Below, in pieces: positions 11,675 to 23,044 of a stretch of DNA of 64,000 nt (its first letter is position 1; every line of letters begins with the position of its first letter). Where the stretch lies: positions 372,001 to 436,000 of the forward strand of contig JACONQ010000019.1 of NCBI GenBank assembly GCA_014281115.1, given 5' to 3'. Made by a program: the position numbers and the translations under genes. The stretch comes from Laburnicola sp. R22_1 (taxonomy: Eukaryota; Ascomycota; Dothideomycetes; Pleosporales; Didymosphaeriaceae). The notes beneath the pieces are model-generated. The model was not told where the DNA came from. It saw nothing but the letters and a program-made list of their open reading frames with translations, and did not search any database.

Positions 11675-13017
11675 CACGTCGCTCGTCTGGGGGGGTGTTG
11701 TGTAGCGTGAGGCGGTCCGGGGGTGAACATGCGGCGAGGTGGACGTGTCAAGCGATGGAGATGGAGCTGGCCGGCACGAGGAGCTCGGGGCTCTGCCAGG
11801 GGCGCTCGGGCCTACTGCGAGGACGCGGAGAAACTGCGAGGGGCGTCAGAGAGTGTGCACAAGACGGCGCGCAAAAGCGACGGCAATGCAGAGACGCGGG
11901 CGGCACGGCTTGTGGTGAAAAGGGAGCTGCACGGCAGGCCAAGTGTCCTGTCCAGACCCTAGCGCCGTTCTTGCATGTGCACACCAACTAGTGTCACCAA
12001 GTGCTGTACCAACTTACGAAGTAAGATGCACCCCAACACGCGATGCTGTTTTCATGCTACCCGCAATCCACTTGTGCTGTCTTCAGCTGCCTTTCGTGTG
12101 TGTCGAGATGGTTTGCCAGGATGACATGGTATAGCATGCCGCTCCATAGCCCTCCACGTGGCTCAGTCGACACTGCAATCAATTACACATGCGACCATGC
12201 GCTGGCCAAGCGACCTCGACGGGCAAGGCATGAACCCTACCGGGCGCCGTGTCCTAGCCATTCTAGAAGTTCGAACAAGGAACGACGCCTCTCTACTTAC
12301 TAATACTCACTGGTCTCTGTTGTCTCACTCTTCTACTCTACTTTGGCCATCTCTTCCTTTATGCACATCCGATCACTTGCTTTCGCTCTTTGAAGGATCA
12401 TGTCCTTCCGTTACATCAGGAAGAGAAAGAGGTCGACCCAGTCGGACGTCGTTGGGCAGGCCCCGAGGCCAGTGGGGCTCAGCCGTTGCATTGCTCATAC
12501 TGCGGTGAAAAACGGTATAGTAAAGTAACTTCTCGGTATACACAGCACCTTCAAGACGTATACATATCATCTGCTAAACACTCAGGTGCAGCTCCCAGCT
12601 CTGGCATCTCTAAGAAGCTCTACTCATCGGGCATGCTCTCGGGACGCTGCCAAGCACGTGAGCAAACATCTGTTCCGGTGCCTACACGCATCTTCCAGCA
12701 AGGCATCAGGCCCACAGTACCGGACCCAACGAAAGGCCACCATGAGTCGATCACAAAGCACACCTGGCGCCTACAGCACAGTACATGCAGCGCACCCGAC
12801 AGCAGACAGCAGTTCGCCAAGATGCGCCTTTCCTATTCGGACAAACGCGCTTTCCACAACAACATGCATTCCTACGAGCTCACACCTCCATATCCCAACC
12901 ACCCCACCGACACCCGCACCACCAACATCGAACGCGCCCTTAAAGTCAGCCAACACGGTCGCGCACCCCTATTAATCCAATCCACAGCATCACACCCGCC
13001 AAAACATCATCGCAAAC
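11675..13017. other. Divergent promoter region, striatin / H2A.Z
   Basis: No gene supported over 1.3 kb between the two divergent starts. A forward frame at about 12390-13000 contains a C..C..H-looking patch but no conserved structure. The C-rich segment just before 13018 (CACC/CCAC runs) looks like the H2A.Z leader. Confidence 0.5.
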
Positions 13018-13612
13018 ATGCCCGGCGGCAAAGGTACGCGCCTGCCTCCGCTGCCCGCCCTCGCCACCAAGAACAAAGTGGAGCTGATGCCCTTCTAGGC
13101 AAAACCGGAGGCAAGACGGGAGGAAAAGGCGATTCGCACGTCAAGACTACCAAATCGCACTCGGCAAAGGCAGGCCTGCAGGTAAGCACCGCATGCGCGC
13201 CCTCCAAGCCCAAGCCCCTCCACGCGACAAAGACTTGGATGCGCCTCGCCTCGCAGCAAACCTGGCCAGTGCTCACACCACCACACAGTTCCCCTGCGGT
13301 CGCATAAAGCGCCACCTCCGAACCATCACGCGGAACAAGACGCGCATCGGCGCCAAAGCCTCCATCTACCTCACCGCCGTCCTCGAATACCTGACTGCCG
13401 AAGTCCTCGAATTAGCAGGCAATGCCGCCAAGGATCTCAAGGTCAAGCGCATCACGCCGCGCCACTTGCAGCTCGCCATCCGTGGCGACGAGGAGCTCGA
13501 CACGCTGATCCGCGCAACCATCGCCTTTGGAGGTGTACTGCCACATATCAACCGCGCGTTGCTGCTCAAGGTGGAGCAGAAGAAGAAGGCCGGGAAGATT
13601 GGCGAGGTGTAG
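13018..13612 (+). CDS. HTZ1: Histone variant H2A.Z
   Basis: Three exons: 13018-13033 (16 bp), 13099-13181, 13289-13612 (introns 65 and 107 bp), 140 aa. H2A.Z replaces H2A in nucleosomes flanking promoters; it is deposited by SWR1 and, in yeast, linked to INO80, whose gene lies at 38-43 kb. Evidence: the Gly/Lys-rich tail, SHSAKAGLQ joined by splicing to [10 protein letters not shown], the variant-specific [39 protein letters not shown], the acidic-patch sequence [10 protein letters not shown], and [15 protein letters not shown]. It ends without the SQE motif of canonical fungal H2A. Full length. The very short first exon encodes only MPGGK and one base of the next codon. Confidence 0.96.
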
Positions 13613-13843
13613 ATACCCCATGGATGCTGTTTTGACGCGAGGGTTTCGGGCACCAATTTGCTCAAACGCTTGTGCCAGTCGCCAAAAAAGCCCTTCCCGA
13701 GGGGTCTGTTTTCCACAACCCTAGGGGCCTCCAAGAAATGATTGGCGAACTTAGATTGCTGCCCAAAACCTGGTACTAGCGGCGACGATTAGCTAAGAGG
13801 GTGGATGTCGGTGGCCCATGTTTTGTTCCAACTGTTTTGTCGC

Positions 13844-13878
13844 CTGTCTGTCTGTCCGTCTGTATGTCTGTCTGTCTG
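13844..13878. repeat. CTGT tetranucleotide array
   Basis: About eight units of CTGT with two interruptions (CCGT and ATGT), downstream of H2A.Z. Confidence 0.85.
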
Positions 13879-14071
13879 GCAAACTATTTCTTCTGCGGCT
13901 ACAAAGGGCCGAACCGTTATTGATGGGGTGGGGTGGAAGGAACTCGTCATGCTGTGCTTTGGTTGGGTTGGGTTTTTTGCTCTCTTTCCTGTTATCTGTC
14001 TTACCCAATTTTTTTTCTTTTGACGTGTTTGGGCGCGCGTGTCTTCCCCCCTCCTCTCTCTCTCTGTGTGT

Positions 14072-14105
14072 GGGTAGGTAGGTAGGTGTTAGGTTAGGTT
14101 AGGGT
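14072..14105. repeat. GGTA array running into TTAGG tract
   Basis: GGTA repeated about four times, followed directly by three TTAGG/TTAGGG-like units. This resembles the fungal telomere repeat but is very short. Confidence 0.7.
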
Positions 14106-14495
14106 TCGAGTTCAGTTCAGTCCAGACATGCATGTCAGTCAGTCAGTCGGAGTGTTCTCCATCACCAATCACACCAACCACCAAATCAAATTCAATACAT
14201 TGTTATGTAGCTCGCATAGCATACGGTATCAGCCTGGCTGGCAGCGGATAGACCAACAGATGAAGAGATATGCCGTGTTGGAACAATCTTGTTTCTTCCT
14301 CTCTTTGTTTTTCTCTCTGCTCGGCTCCGCTCCGCTCTGCTTGTGGTGGTGTACATCCAGCCAGTACCGATGACTCATGAGGCAGCATGTGAAGCGGAAG
14401 GTACCTAGGTTACCTAGTACTAGGCTAGTAGGTATCACATGCTCCAGCTTGTTAGGCAACATGGGACCTGGGAACCTTAGTTGCCTAACAAAGTG

Positions 14496-14516
14496 ACTCA
14501 CTCACTCACTCACTCA
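14496..14516. repeat. ACTC tetranucleotide array
   Basis: Five uninterrupted ACTC units in a gene-free stretch. Confidence 0.85.
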
Positions 14517-16084
14517 TCCATCTCCCTTCGTACACTACCGCATCTACCGATCTAAACCACAAACCCTACATCCACCAGTGAGACAGGCACGTAAAACGCG
14601 CCCAATCCCAACCAACCACGTCGTGAACACATGAAAAAAAAATCATCAAGCAACAACACAAAAACCCAAACAAAGCCACTCCTTCACTCACTCATCAAGT
14701 CCATCTCAAAAAACACCCATATATTAACCACCAGCCGCCTCCCATGCCCATTACAATACATACGCTACGCCTCCGCTTACGCTACGAATAACGCACAACG
14801 AAAAACGAACGTTGATGTCTCCCTCAAACCCCCCCAAAAAAGACAAGACGAGCCAAGACAGAAGAACCAAAATCCCAAGCATCAAATCACACAATTCCAT
14901 AGTTCCAAATCTCCCCCTCCCCACTCCCTCTCCCTCTCAGCCCTTCTCCTAGCTACCAAGCATAAACACAAAAAATAAAATAAGATAATACGTTAAACCA
15001 AAGCGATTTCCCAGCAAATAAACAAGCAAGCTACGTAATCCCCCCGCATATTAAACAGTGCAGACCCTCCCTTGTACAAAGGCCACACAAGTAGACTAGA
15101 AAAAGGGTCGTGAACAAAAAAAGAAGCCAAAATAGACTTGAACAGCACGCGGTTGACGCAATCATATACGCCCAGTCGAGTCGGACCATGCGCAGACCGT
15201 ATGATGATGACACAACGAGCGACGAAGTGAGATGGGGGCGCTAAACGCAAGACGGGTCGCGGGGGGGGAATCAGGGGATATAGACAACAGTACTGTCGTG
15301 ACTCGGGGGAATCGTGATTCGTGTGCTTGTCAAAGTGACGTGCTCTTTCTTCGTGTCCATATGCAGCGGCCGTCGAGATTTGTCGGAGATATGACATGCG
15401 GCGTGCGAGGTATCTTATCGTTGCGAAGTGTGTCGGACAAAGTCGTCATGGTATAGTGCGTGCGTTCGGTTTGCGAGAAGTAAAAAAAGTCGGAAAGCAG
15501 AATAAGAAGAATAGTACCGCGTGTTGGGTTCCCAATAGAGATGAGTGAATCCAGCCCAGCCTCGTGGCTGTGATCGCGTGAGGTTATCAAAGCCTCTCCC
15601 CCGCGAGGGATAGAAGCTAAAACCGGACCCATCAAGAGTGGAAGCTATGCTCGGTCGCCCACGTAGACTTCGGTAGAATATGGATGTAGTGCGCTAATCC
15701 GGATGCCCAACACTTGGCCTGCAAAAATGAAAACAAAACACTGAAACAAAACTCCATGCACAGATGTCGAGGAAACCTAATACATTCCCCGCAATGAAAT
15801 GATAAAACAAGCAGAAACAACAGCAGAGTTCCAATATATCCATGAAATGCTTTTTCGGTACCCAAGTCAGAAATGCGAGATCAGGGGCCCGAGCCCCGTC
15901 AAATGTAGTCTCTACTGTCGTAGCGTCATTCTTCGTATACGTCGTGAGAGTAAAGTCTGTCTTGAGCTGAGGCCAGAGTGCGCAAGGCCGTAAACGTCAT
16001 GGTCTCTCGTTCAAATAACCACCCAAATGGACAATGAAACGAGCACTCCGTAGTGCTCGTAATCCAACTATCATCATCATAGTC

Positions 16085-17963
16085 TCACTGCCCAACCAAG
16101 ATCTCCACGTTTGACTGAGAGGACAGCTCGTCGCTGCCACGTCCCTGGTGACCATTTTGCCTGGGGCGGCTAAACCCGCTACCACGCTCAGGCACAGGGC
16201 CACGAGGTTGACGCGAAGGGCGGTCATCGTAGTTGCCACCAAAGGTGCGGTGACCTCCGATAGGTCCCGGGTTGGGGTTGTTGTCCCACGAGGTCATTTG
16301 TCGAAGTGACCGCGGGCTGCCGCTTTGGCCAAAACTAGACCCAATCTGCATGCGGGAGAATTCGCGCTCCATGATCTCGTCTCGTTGCGCCTGTGAAGCT
16401 GTTGTGGGGGTACCATTGGGGTTCGTGGAAGAACCGGAAAAGGATAGGACATCCAGGGTTGGTGCACCCAGGCGGCCAATGGGATGGCTCGCCGCGGACG
16501 GTGCTGGAGATGGAGTGTAGGATCGGAGGTCAGCATATGACTTGGCGGCTCGTAGGTTAGGTGCGGCGGCCATTCCACTGGGAGAGTCCGGGAATCCGAG
16601 CAGTCCGGAGCTTTGTCTTCCAAAGGCAGTATAGTAGTTGTCCGAATTGCGAACGTCGGTGAAATCTGTGGTCGCGGCACGGTTGAGACTGCGGCGCGGC
16701 TGCTCAGTAGCATGGCTCGTAGGCATCTGCGGCATGGGTGGACTCAGGCCCTGGCTGTCATGGATTTTGAAAATGTGGATCTGACGCTGGGAACTATCGC
16801 CCTTGGAAATGTGTGCAAGGCCCAGTTGATGTGCCAGTGTGTGGACGATGCGTCGCTGAGGGGGCGTCAGAGTAGATGGGAAAGTCATGCTCTCCCTCTC
16901 AGGCGACTCCTTGAACAGCAGCAGCGATGAATAGAACTGCAGCACCTGGGGGTCGTTGAGGTCCACGTCTGCTACGGGGTTAGTGGGTGAAGGGACAAGG
17001 TCGCCCGCGCGCCACATACCAGGCTGCTTCTGCTGTCGAAGGCCCGAAACGGGGGAAGGCGAGGTTGCCGGGATGTGAGAAGCCAGGGAGCTGTATGATT
17101 GTTGTGTCTGCAGGGATCCAGCCATGGGACGGTGTTGCTCTTCGAGTTGTCCTCGGCGTTCTCGCTTCTCGCGCTCGATCCGTTCGCGCTCGGCCAAAGG
17201 CAGCATCTTCTTGTACTCGACCCGGAGTTTCCGGCCGTGGAGCTCGAAGTGGTTCATGGCTTCAATCACCTGGGCTGTCTCTTCCGCAGTTGTGAAGTTG
17301 GCGAAGGCCAAGCCCCTGAAGACGCCGTTATCGAAGTGGTAGTTGAAGGCATAGGGCAGGGGCAGGCGGAGCTCGGTCATCAGCGAGACGAGCTGCTCTT
17401 TTTTGACGGCGAATGGAATGTTCTTGATGACGATGGCCGTCGGGATGAGTTCCTCGTCTACGTCCTGGGCGTACTGGTTTTGCTGCATGGCAGGGTTGAG
17501 GAGAGAATTCTGATGTCCATTGCCCAGACCACCCAAGGCGAACGTTGGCAGACCCTGTGGCTGATCAAGCCAACCCTATCAACAGTCAGTACCTGCGAAT
17601 CGCAGTGCAGGTGGAACCACTCACCGATGGGAGAGCACTGCGGCCGCCGCGGCTCTGCTGTTGCTGCTTCATGCGGGAGGAAGGGCCGCCAAGGGAGCCG
17701 ATGGTGTTCTGCCCGAAGGCATTCGCGTTCCACGCCGGGGCGCCCATGTCGTAGTTGTATGGAGAGTGGATGGTCGCGTTCAGGCGGTCGTAGTTCCGCG
17801 GCTGCTCGTAGCCGCGGGCGTGGTCCTCGGCCGTGTACAGGCCGCCAGGCGGCAGCTGGCCGTATGCGTCAAACTGGCGGGAGGGCTGGCGATGGAGCGT
17901 CTGCGGCTGGTGGCGGTGCGAGCCAGGCGACCGCGACGAGGGCGGATCGTACGCTGAGTACAT
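16085..17963 (-). CDS. PIN4: PIN4-like RRM and R3H protein
   Basis: Two exons on the minus strand: 17963-17625 and 17575-16085 (intron 49 bp), 609 aa. An RRM spans roughly residues 155-235: TAIVIKNIPFAVKKEQL as RNP2 and RGLAFANFTTAEE as RNP1, then EYKKMLPLAERERIEREK. An R3H-like segment follows near residues 320-385 (LFKESPERESMTFPSTLTP, ending RQIHIF). This order matches S. cerevisiae Pin4/Mdt1 and the S. pombe Cip1/Cip2 RNA-binding proteins, linked to the DNA-damage and stress response. The rest is Ser/Pro/Gly-rich and probably disordered, with many SP/TP sites. The start MYSAYDPPSSRSPG is the first in-frame ATG of a plausible leader. Orthology to PIN4 is by domain order only. Confidence 0.85.
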
Positions 17964-19739
17964 GGTGGGTGGAGTGTGAAGCGGGAGCTGGGTCGGAGGG
18001 AAAAATAGCTGCAGCAGGTACAAGCAGGCAGGGCAGGGTCTGTGCCAAGGCGGTAGCAGAGGAACGAAGGCGAGCCTGGCCGTCGACTGGCTGCGGGACG
18101 GGAGGCGACACAATAGGGGGCCGGACGCGCTGGTGGGAAGCCAGAGACGGCGGTGGACGGGGGGAGGTGGGAAATTCGCAGTCGGTAGCCTTGGCCGCCC
18201 TCCTTTCTCCTTTTTCACGCCGTCGTCGTGTGGGTGGGTAAGGAGCCGCAGCGCTGGCGGATCCGCCGGGCTCACTGACAAGCAGCCGTCGGCGCAGTTG
18301 GCGAGGTACGGCGCGCGTCGTCAGCGCACGCGAAACAGAGGCGAGAGGCGGGCAGAGAGCAGATACCGGGAGGCACGTAGGGTGCGTGGTGAGGAGAAGA
18401 GTGCTTGGGCGTGGGTGCGGGGATGGGAGACCGAGACCAAAGCAACCAGCAACCAGAGGAGCCACAAGAGCACGGGCAAGAGGCAAGACAGGCACAGCGT
18501 TGCCAGCGCTGCGCAGGTGCCTCGCTCACGCCCATGGTTTCATTCTCGGTGCAGGCAAGCATCAGCGGCGCCATTGGCCCTGTCTCTCAGCAGCGCTACC
18601 CCTATGCATCAAGAAATGAGCGTGGCCGTGCGAGTGGCGCCATGGGTTGACTTCTTCTTCGAATCTATCATGCGGAGAATTTGCTCATCAATGATTTATT
18701 ATACTTGCCCGTAATCATCGCCTGCTGGAGAGTCTATCTATACGAGGATGAGGAGAGATGCCCGTCAGCGGTGAGCTCCACCACACTGGTTCGCGGATGA
18801 ATTTCCCGCTCGTTGGGTCTTGTCCATTCACCACGCACTGGCACGCAGTTAGGCGGGCCGTTGCGTGCGGTGACTATCTCTAGTGTACCTGTGTTTCTCT
18901 CCTAGCCACGGATGCCTGAGTCGTGGCCGCCCGTCGCTCGGCTCACTGATAAAACGTAAAACATGTTTGCTTTTTCCCTGATGAACGGTTGCGCCTCGAA
19001 GGGTAGTGCGCCCCGAGCCACACCTACTCCCGTTGCGTTTCCTGAAGAATAAAACCCACATATCATCTGCCCAACGCCCGAAGTCTGCTGCCAGTGGACC
19101 GACCTCGGGAAGATCTCCCCTCCCATTCGGCCCTTGGCTGAGGTGGGAGTCGGCATTGGCTAGGAGGAGCGCCGTGGGCGATGATTGCTCAGGTTCCGAG
19201 AACGCCATGGCAGGCGAGGTCACATTTGCTCTCAGACATCTGCACGCGCGCACAAAAGCAGTCACGACGAGCGACAAGAGGGTTGCACGGCAGATGCTTT
19301 GTCGGGCCTGCCTTTTCATTCGAGGACTTTCTGTCTCTTGTGTAATGCTATCGGTGCCGGCCCGACCGTGACAGCCTGCGATCGCTGCTCTCGCATACAG
19401 AATCAGTCACCTGACTCTAGCGGGCGAGTGAGCATCGTGTATCGTGTAAGCCTACTGCAAAGCCGCCCAACCGACCCGTCTCAGCAGCGTCCCTTGCAAG
19501 CCGTCGGACCTCTGGTCGAACGAATTCCCTAGCGAGACAATCTGACTTGCATCTTGGCCATGTTGGATTACGATGCAGCAAGCGACAGCTCAGTGTGCGC
19601 TTGCACCGTGCAACATGCAGCCGTAAGACATGAGTTTGAGTTTGAGTACATATGGCCTTCGTATTGCCCATCCTGGGTAACACAGGGTAATCAGACTTTT
19701 GCCCTAGTACTGTAGCTTGCCCTTCCCGGGCCTCAATCG
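17964..19739. other. Intergenic, LIN1 3' end to PIN4-like start
   Basis: No gene supported. The first 850 bp are GC-rich and purine-rich on the plus strand, giving long but featureless Arg/Gly/Ala-rich frames on both strands. This is probably the leader and promoter of the PIN4-like gene. The part near 19740 holds the LIN1 terminator. Confidence 0.5.
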
Positions 19740-21059
19740 TCAATCGTCAAAATCGAGGAGCCGGGACCATTCTGTCTCTCCTACACGACGGAATTCAGCA
19801 CCAGCTGTAAACTGCCCGCTCTGATCCCACGCTTGCATGGTCGCCTTATCATAAGGGCCGTTGACCGCATCCTCGGGCGCGTTCAACCAGTGAAACTCCC
19901 ACTGCGCCTCTGTAGCATTCGGATTCTTCCAGTCTTCTCCCGTCTCGCGCTTGTATTGGCGCATTATCACTTCACGCGGTAGTTCGTAGACCTCCTCCAC
20001 GCCACGGTCCGTGAGGCGGCTCGCGCATTCGGTTATGGCATCGATTGCATGTTTAGCGTTCGCTGCAGCGGCTTCCTCGGCCGGGTCGGGTTCGATCTCC
20101 ATCTCCTGGCTCTTTTTCTTCTTACTCCAGTTGCTGGTGGTCTTCTTCTTTGGCGCTGCTTTTCCGAGACGTATGAGAGCTTCCATTGGTGTTTCGCCTA
20201 CGTCCAGATACTGAATCAGTGAAGATAGCACATCGCTGGTAACTACAGCATCCTCCTTTCTCTCCCGTTCTCTCCTTTCAGCTTCTAGTTTGTCGTGGGC
20301 TTCCCTGGCCTTCTTGATATCTTTCTTCGAAAGTCCCTCTAACCAAGAATCTTGTGCGGCCTCAGCATCATATGCTTTGCGGACAAAGTTTCCAGCCTCG
20401 TCAAACCGGCCCTCCTCCTGTTCGGCTCGCATGTTGAAAGCATCCAACTTGGGCGCATGTCGCTTCTTGCCACCTGCCCCAATCTCCTCGTCTATGTCTG
20501 AACCGACCCTGTCGCGCTCCTCGTCGCCGCCACTCTCACTGCTGCTTTCTACCTCGTCCGTCTGCTTGCTCGACCCTGTGCGGAAGTCGACAGTCACGTG
20601 CCCTCCTGATTTGCTTGCATCCTCCTGGCCCTCTATTTCGTGATCGTCGAGAAACCGCAGCTGTTTCTTCTTATTGTCTCCGCGTCGGGTGTCCTCGTAC
20701 TGCTCATCATCCTTGTCCTCCGCGAACATATCGTCGTCGTCGTCTTCGTCCTTTGCAGGCGCATCCTTCTTGTTCCTAGCTTCTGCGCGGGTATCAAAGT
20801 TTTCGGTAGAGCTATCTGAGTCGTAGCCGTCGATGTTGACAGCGTTGCGTTTCACGCCGCCAGGCTTGCCAATCACATCGGCTTCCAACGTTGGGTCGTC
20901 TTCGTCATCGTTGTCAGGTGCCAAGGTAGAGGGATTTCGTGGATCGAAGCGGGGTTTCTTCGCGGAGGGCTCGTCTCTGTCCAAGTGGTGGGTCCTCGTG
21001 AAATGGTCGCCGGCGCGTTTCGGGCGCGCTGCCGAGAACTTGTTCGATGAGCTGGCCAT
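19740..21059 (-). CDS. LIN1: LIN1/CD2BP2 GYF-domain splicing protein
   Basis: Single exon on the minus strand, 439 aa from the ATG at 21059 (MASSSNKFSAARPKRAG). LIN1 (human CD2BP2, U5-52K) is a component of the U5 snRNP / tri-snRNP assembly pathway and acts in the nucleus. The C-terminus (about residues 365-439) carries a GYF domain: AQWEFHWLNAPEDAVNGPYD, then MQAWDQSGQF. Upstream are a long acidic Asp/Glu-rich region, the conserved SWLEGLSKKDIKKAREAH and LGETP-like VGETPMEALIRLGK segments typical of the family, and a basic Lys-rich patch. The frame extends 14 codons upstream of the ATG but only from a TTG, so the ATG is preferred. It diverges from UFD1 across 385 bp. Confidence 0.92.
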   Translation of the reverse strand: MASSSNKFSAARPKRAGDHFTRTHHLDRDEPSAKKPRFDPRNPSTLAPDNDDEDDPTLEADVIGKPGGVKRNAVNIDGYDSDSSTENFDTRAEARNKKDAPAKDEDDDDDMFAEDKDDEQYEDTRRGDNKKKQLRFLDDHEIEGQEDASKSGGHVTVDFRTGSSKQTDEVESSSESGGDEERDRVGSDIDEEIGAGGKKRHAPKLDAFNMRAEQEEGRFDEAGNFVRKAYDAEAAQDSWLEGLSKKDIKKAREAHDKLEAERRERERKEDAVVTSDVLSSLIQYLDVGETPMEALIRLGKAAPKKKTTSNWSKKKKSQEMEIEPDPAEEAAAANAKHAIDAITECASRLTDRGVEEVYELPREVIMRQYKRETGEDWKNPNATEAQWEFHWLNAPEDAVNGPYDKATMQAWDQSGQFTAGAEFRRVGETEWSRLLDFDD

Positions 21060-21444
21060 CGATCGGGGTCGAGATACAGCCCAAGCTAAGTCAGACCACA
21101 ATGAATCCCCTGCGTCTCCAGACTTTTCAAGTAATTATGTAGATGCAACAAGTCGAAGTACGAGATCGCACTGAGAGCGAAGTCGGACGAGGGGCGTGTG
21201 AAGGTGGGAGGCTGGTGGTGTTGGAGAAGCTCAGAGCTTGGGCCAGGCGGCCACCGCAGCTGTACCTACACTAGTAGCACCCTGGCCGCCCTTCGTCATT
21301 CAGCGTTCTGGCTGCTTCTTTGAACCATCTCAGCATTCACCTCGCAAAAATACCTCTTTCCACTATACACGTCTCCGTACCCAACACGCTCCCTTCGTTC
21401 ACCACCTAATCCGCATTCGCCTGTTCCCCAGGCTCTCAGTTAAC
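21060..21444. promoter_or_regulatory. Divergent promoter, LIN1 / UFD1
   Basis: 385 bp between the two divergent starts, with no room for a further gene. It must contain both promoters and leaders. No specific factor site is claimed. Pyrimidine-rich runs appear just upstream of the UFD1 ATG. Confidence 0.6.
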
Positions 21445-22619
21445 ATGGTAAGCACAACACCCCCCACTCGTAACTCCGCGACTGAGCTTCGATAGTTCAA
21501 CCACAACTTTTACGACGCAGACGATCCGCTGGCCATGTACCAGCAAATCCGCCGCGGCGGTGCATCCCGGCGGTTCGACGAGTACTTCCGCTGCTATCCC
21601 ATTGCCATGCTTCCCGGCCCAGACCGCGAAGAGGCGAACCACGGCGGCAAGGTGTTCCTACCCCCCAGCGCTTTGGACAAGCTCACGAGGCTGCACATCA
21701 CATATCCGATGCTCTTCGAGCTCATAAATGGCGCAAAGGACGGACGGAAGACGCATGCGGGTGTGCTCGAGTTCATCGCGGAGGAGGGCAAGATCTACCT
21801 GCCGTACTGGGTATGTGGCACGCCCGTTCAAGCTGTGTAGTTTGCTAACGCACATTGCAGATTATGCAGACCCTAACGTTAGAGCCCGGCGACCTTCTCC
21901 AAGTCAAATCTACCGATGTTCCGCTCGGCACATTCATCAAGCTACAACCCCAGGACTCCTCCTTCCTCGACATCTCGGATCCCAAAGCCGTACTGGAAAA
22001 TGCCTTCCGAAACTTCGCCTGTCTGACCAAGGGGGACGTCTTCACATTCGCCTACAACGATGCCACCTACAGCGTTGCCGTCCTCGAGACCAAACCGGAA
22101 CACACGAGCAATGCAATCTGCACCATCGAGACCGATCTATCAGTTGACTTCGCACCCCCGGTTGGCTACGAGGAGCCGAAGCGGACAAGCGGAACAAGCA
22201 CACCGCGCGGTGGAAAGGGAGTCATGGCCGGCAAGGGTGGAACACTGCACTCACATGGTACTATGGCCCAGGCCATCAACTACGCCGCTATCGCTCCCTC
22301 GTCAACTTCTGCAGCAGCCGGAGCGAAAGCTGCGTCGTCGCACTTCTTAACGTCGGGGCATAAGCTGAACGCTAAGAAGGGCAGCAAGGCGCCCACTCCA
22401 CAGGCCTCGACGCCCGTAGCCGGGCAATCGACGAATGCCCCTCCACCGACAGTACGTCGGACGAACGGTCCACAGCCGCTTCGTTTGCCACCGGGAAAGT
22501 TGTTCTTTGGGTACGAGGTTAAGCCAGTTAAGGGGCAGGAAGGTGACAAGGAGAAAGATGATTCGAAGAACTTTGAGGGATCAGGCCAGACGCTCCGTAA
22601 GAAGAAGGATAACAAGTAG
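21445..22619 (+). CDS. UFD1: Ubiquitin fusion degradation protein 1
   Basis: Three exons: 21445-21447 (the ATG alone), 21496-21810, 21861-22619 (introns 48 and 50 bp), 358 aa. Ufd1 forms the Npl4-Ufd1 adaptor of Cdc48/p97 in ER-associated degradation and other ubiquitin-dependent extraction. The UFD1 double-psi barrel is unmistakable: RCYPIAMLPGPDREEANHGG, KVFLPPSALDKLTRLHI, THAGVLEFIAEEGKIYLPYW, then LLQVKSTDVPLGTFIKLQPQ, FLDISDPKAVLENAFRNF and ETDLSVDFAPPVGYEEP. The C-terminal Cdc48/Npl4-binding part includes LPPGKLFFGYEV. Splicing the ATG to FNHNFYDADD gives the expected N-terminus; the next in-frame methionine is 14 codons later. The single-codon coding exon is notable. Confidence 0.95.
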
Positions 22620-23044
22620 GCCAATTGGAGAGCATGTGATGATTGAACTCCCTGATGCTGTGGCGCAAGCGGTTATTGCTCTGCAAGCATGGACAAAGCA
22701 TTTGATGGCGCTGGCTCAAGGTTAAGAGGTGGGCGTGTGGCGTTTAGAATAGGACTCCCAACACATTAGGGACCAGGGGTATCAACCAATATTGTGATCG
22801 CAATTGCAACTATTCAAGCCAGCTTGGGATCATGACATTCCGTTTATTATTCGGTGGATGTAATAAGTATGCTAATGGCAGCGCATGTCGAGTTCAGTCA
22901 AGACCTCGTCTCCATCGGGCCCTAGGTGGCAAGTGAGCTCCCAACCCGGTCTCGCATATTCCATCAATCCGTTTGCTCCGTCACTATCCGCAGTTGATCC
23001 CGACCGCGTCGCAGTAAACGTACAAAATGCCCACTCCCAACCGC
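22620..23044. other. Intergenic between convergent genes
   Basis: No gene supported. Lies between the 3' ends of UFD1 (+) and the small fungal gene (-) and should hold both terminators. Confidence 0.5.

Larger units (their letters stand above)
13613..16084. other. Gene-poor interval with microsatellites
   Basis: No gene supported over 2.5 kb between the convergent ends of H2A.Z and the PIN4-like gene. It contains a CTGT array (13844-13878), TC/TG runs at about 14050-14071, a telomere-like TTAGG tract (14072-14105), an ACTC array (14496-14516) and an imperfect palindrome rich in CCTAG near 14398-14436. The remaining open frames have no family resemblance. Confidence 0.5.

Noticed and set aside
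12390..13000. Long forward open frame with a CxxC and later His resembling a zinc finger
   Set aside because: Spacing does not fit C2H2, the rest is low in conserved pattern, and it runs into the H2A.Z leader and first exon in another frame.
17869..18714. Long Arg/Gly/Ala-rich frames on both strands
   Set aside because: Products of GC-rich composition upstream of the PIN4-like gene; no domain, splice chain or initiation context.
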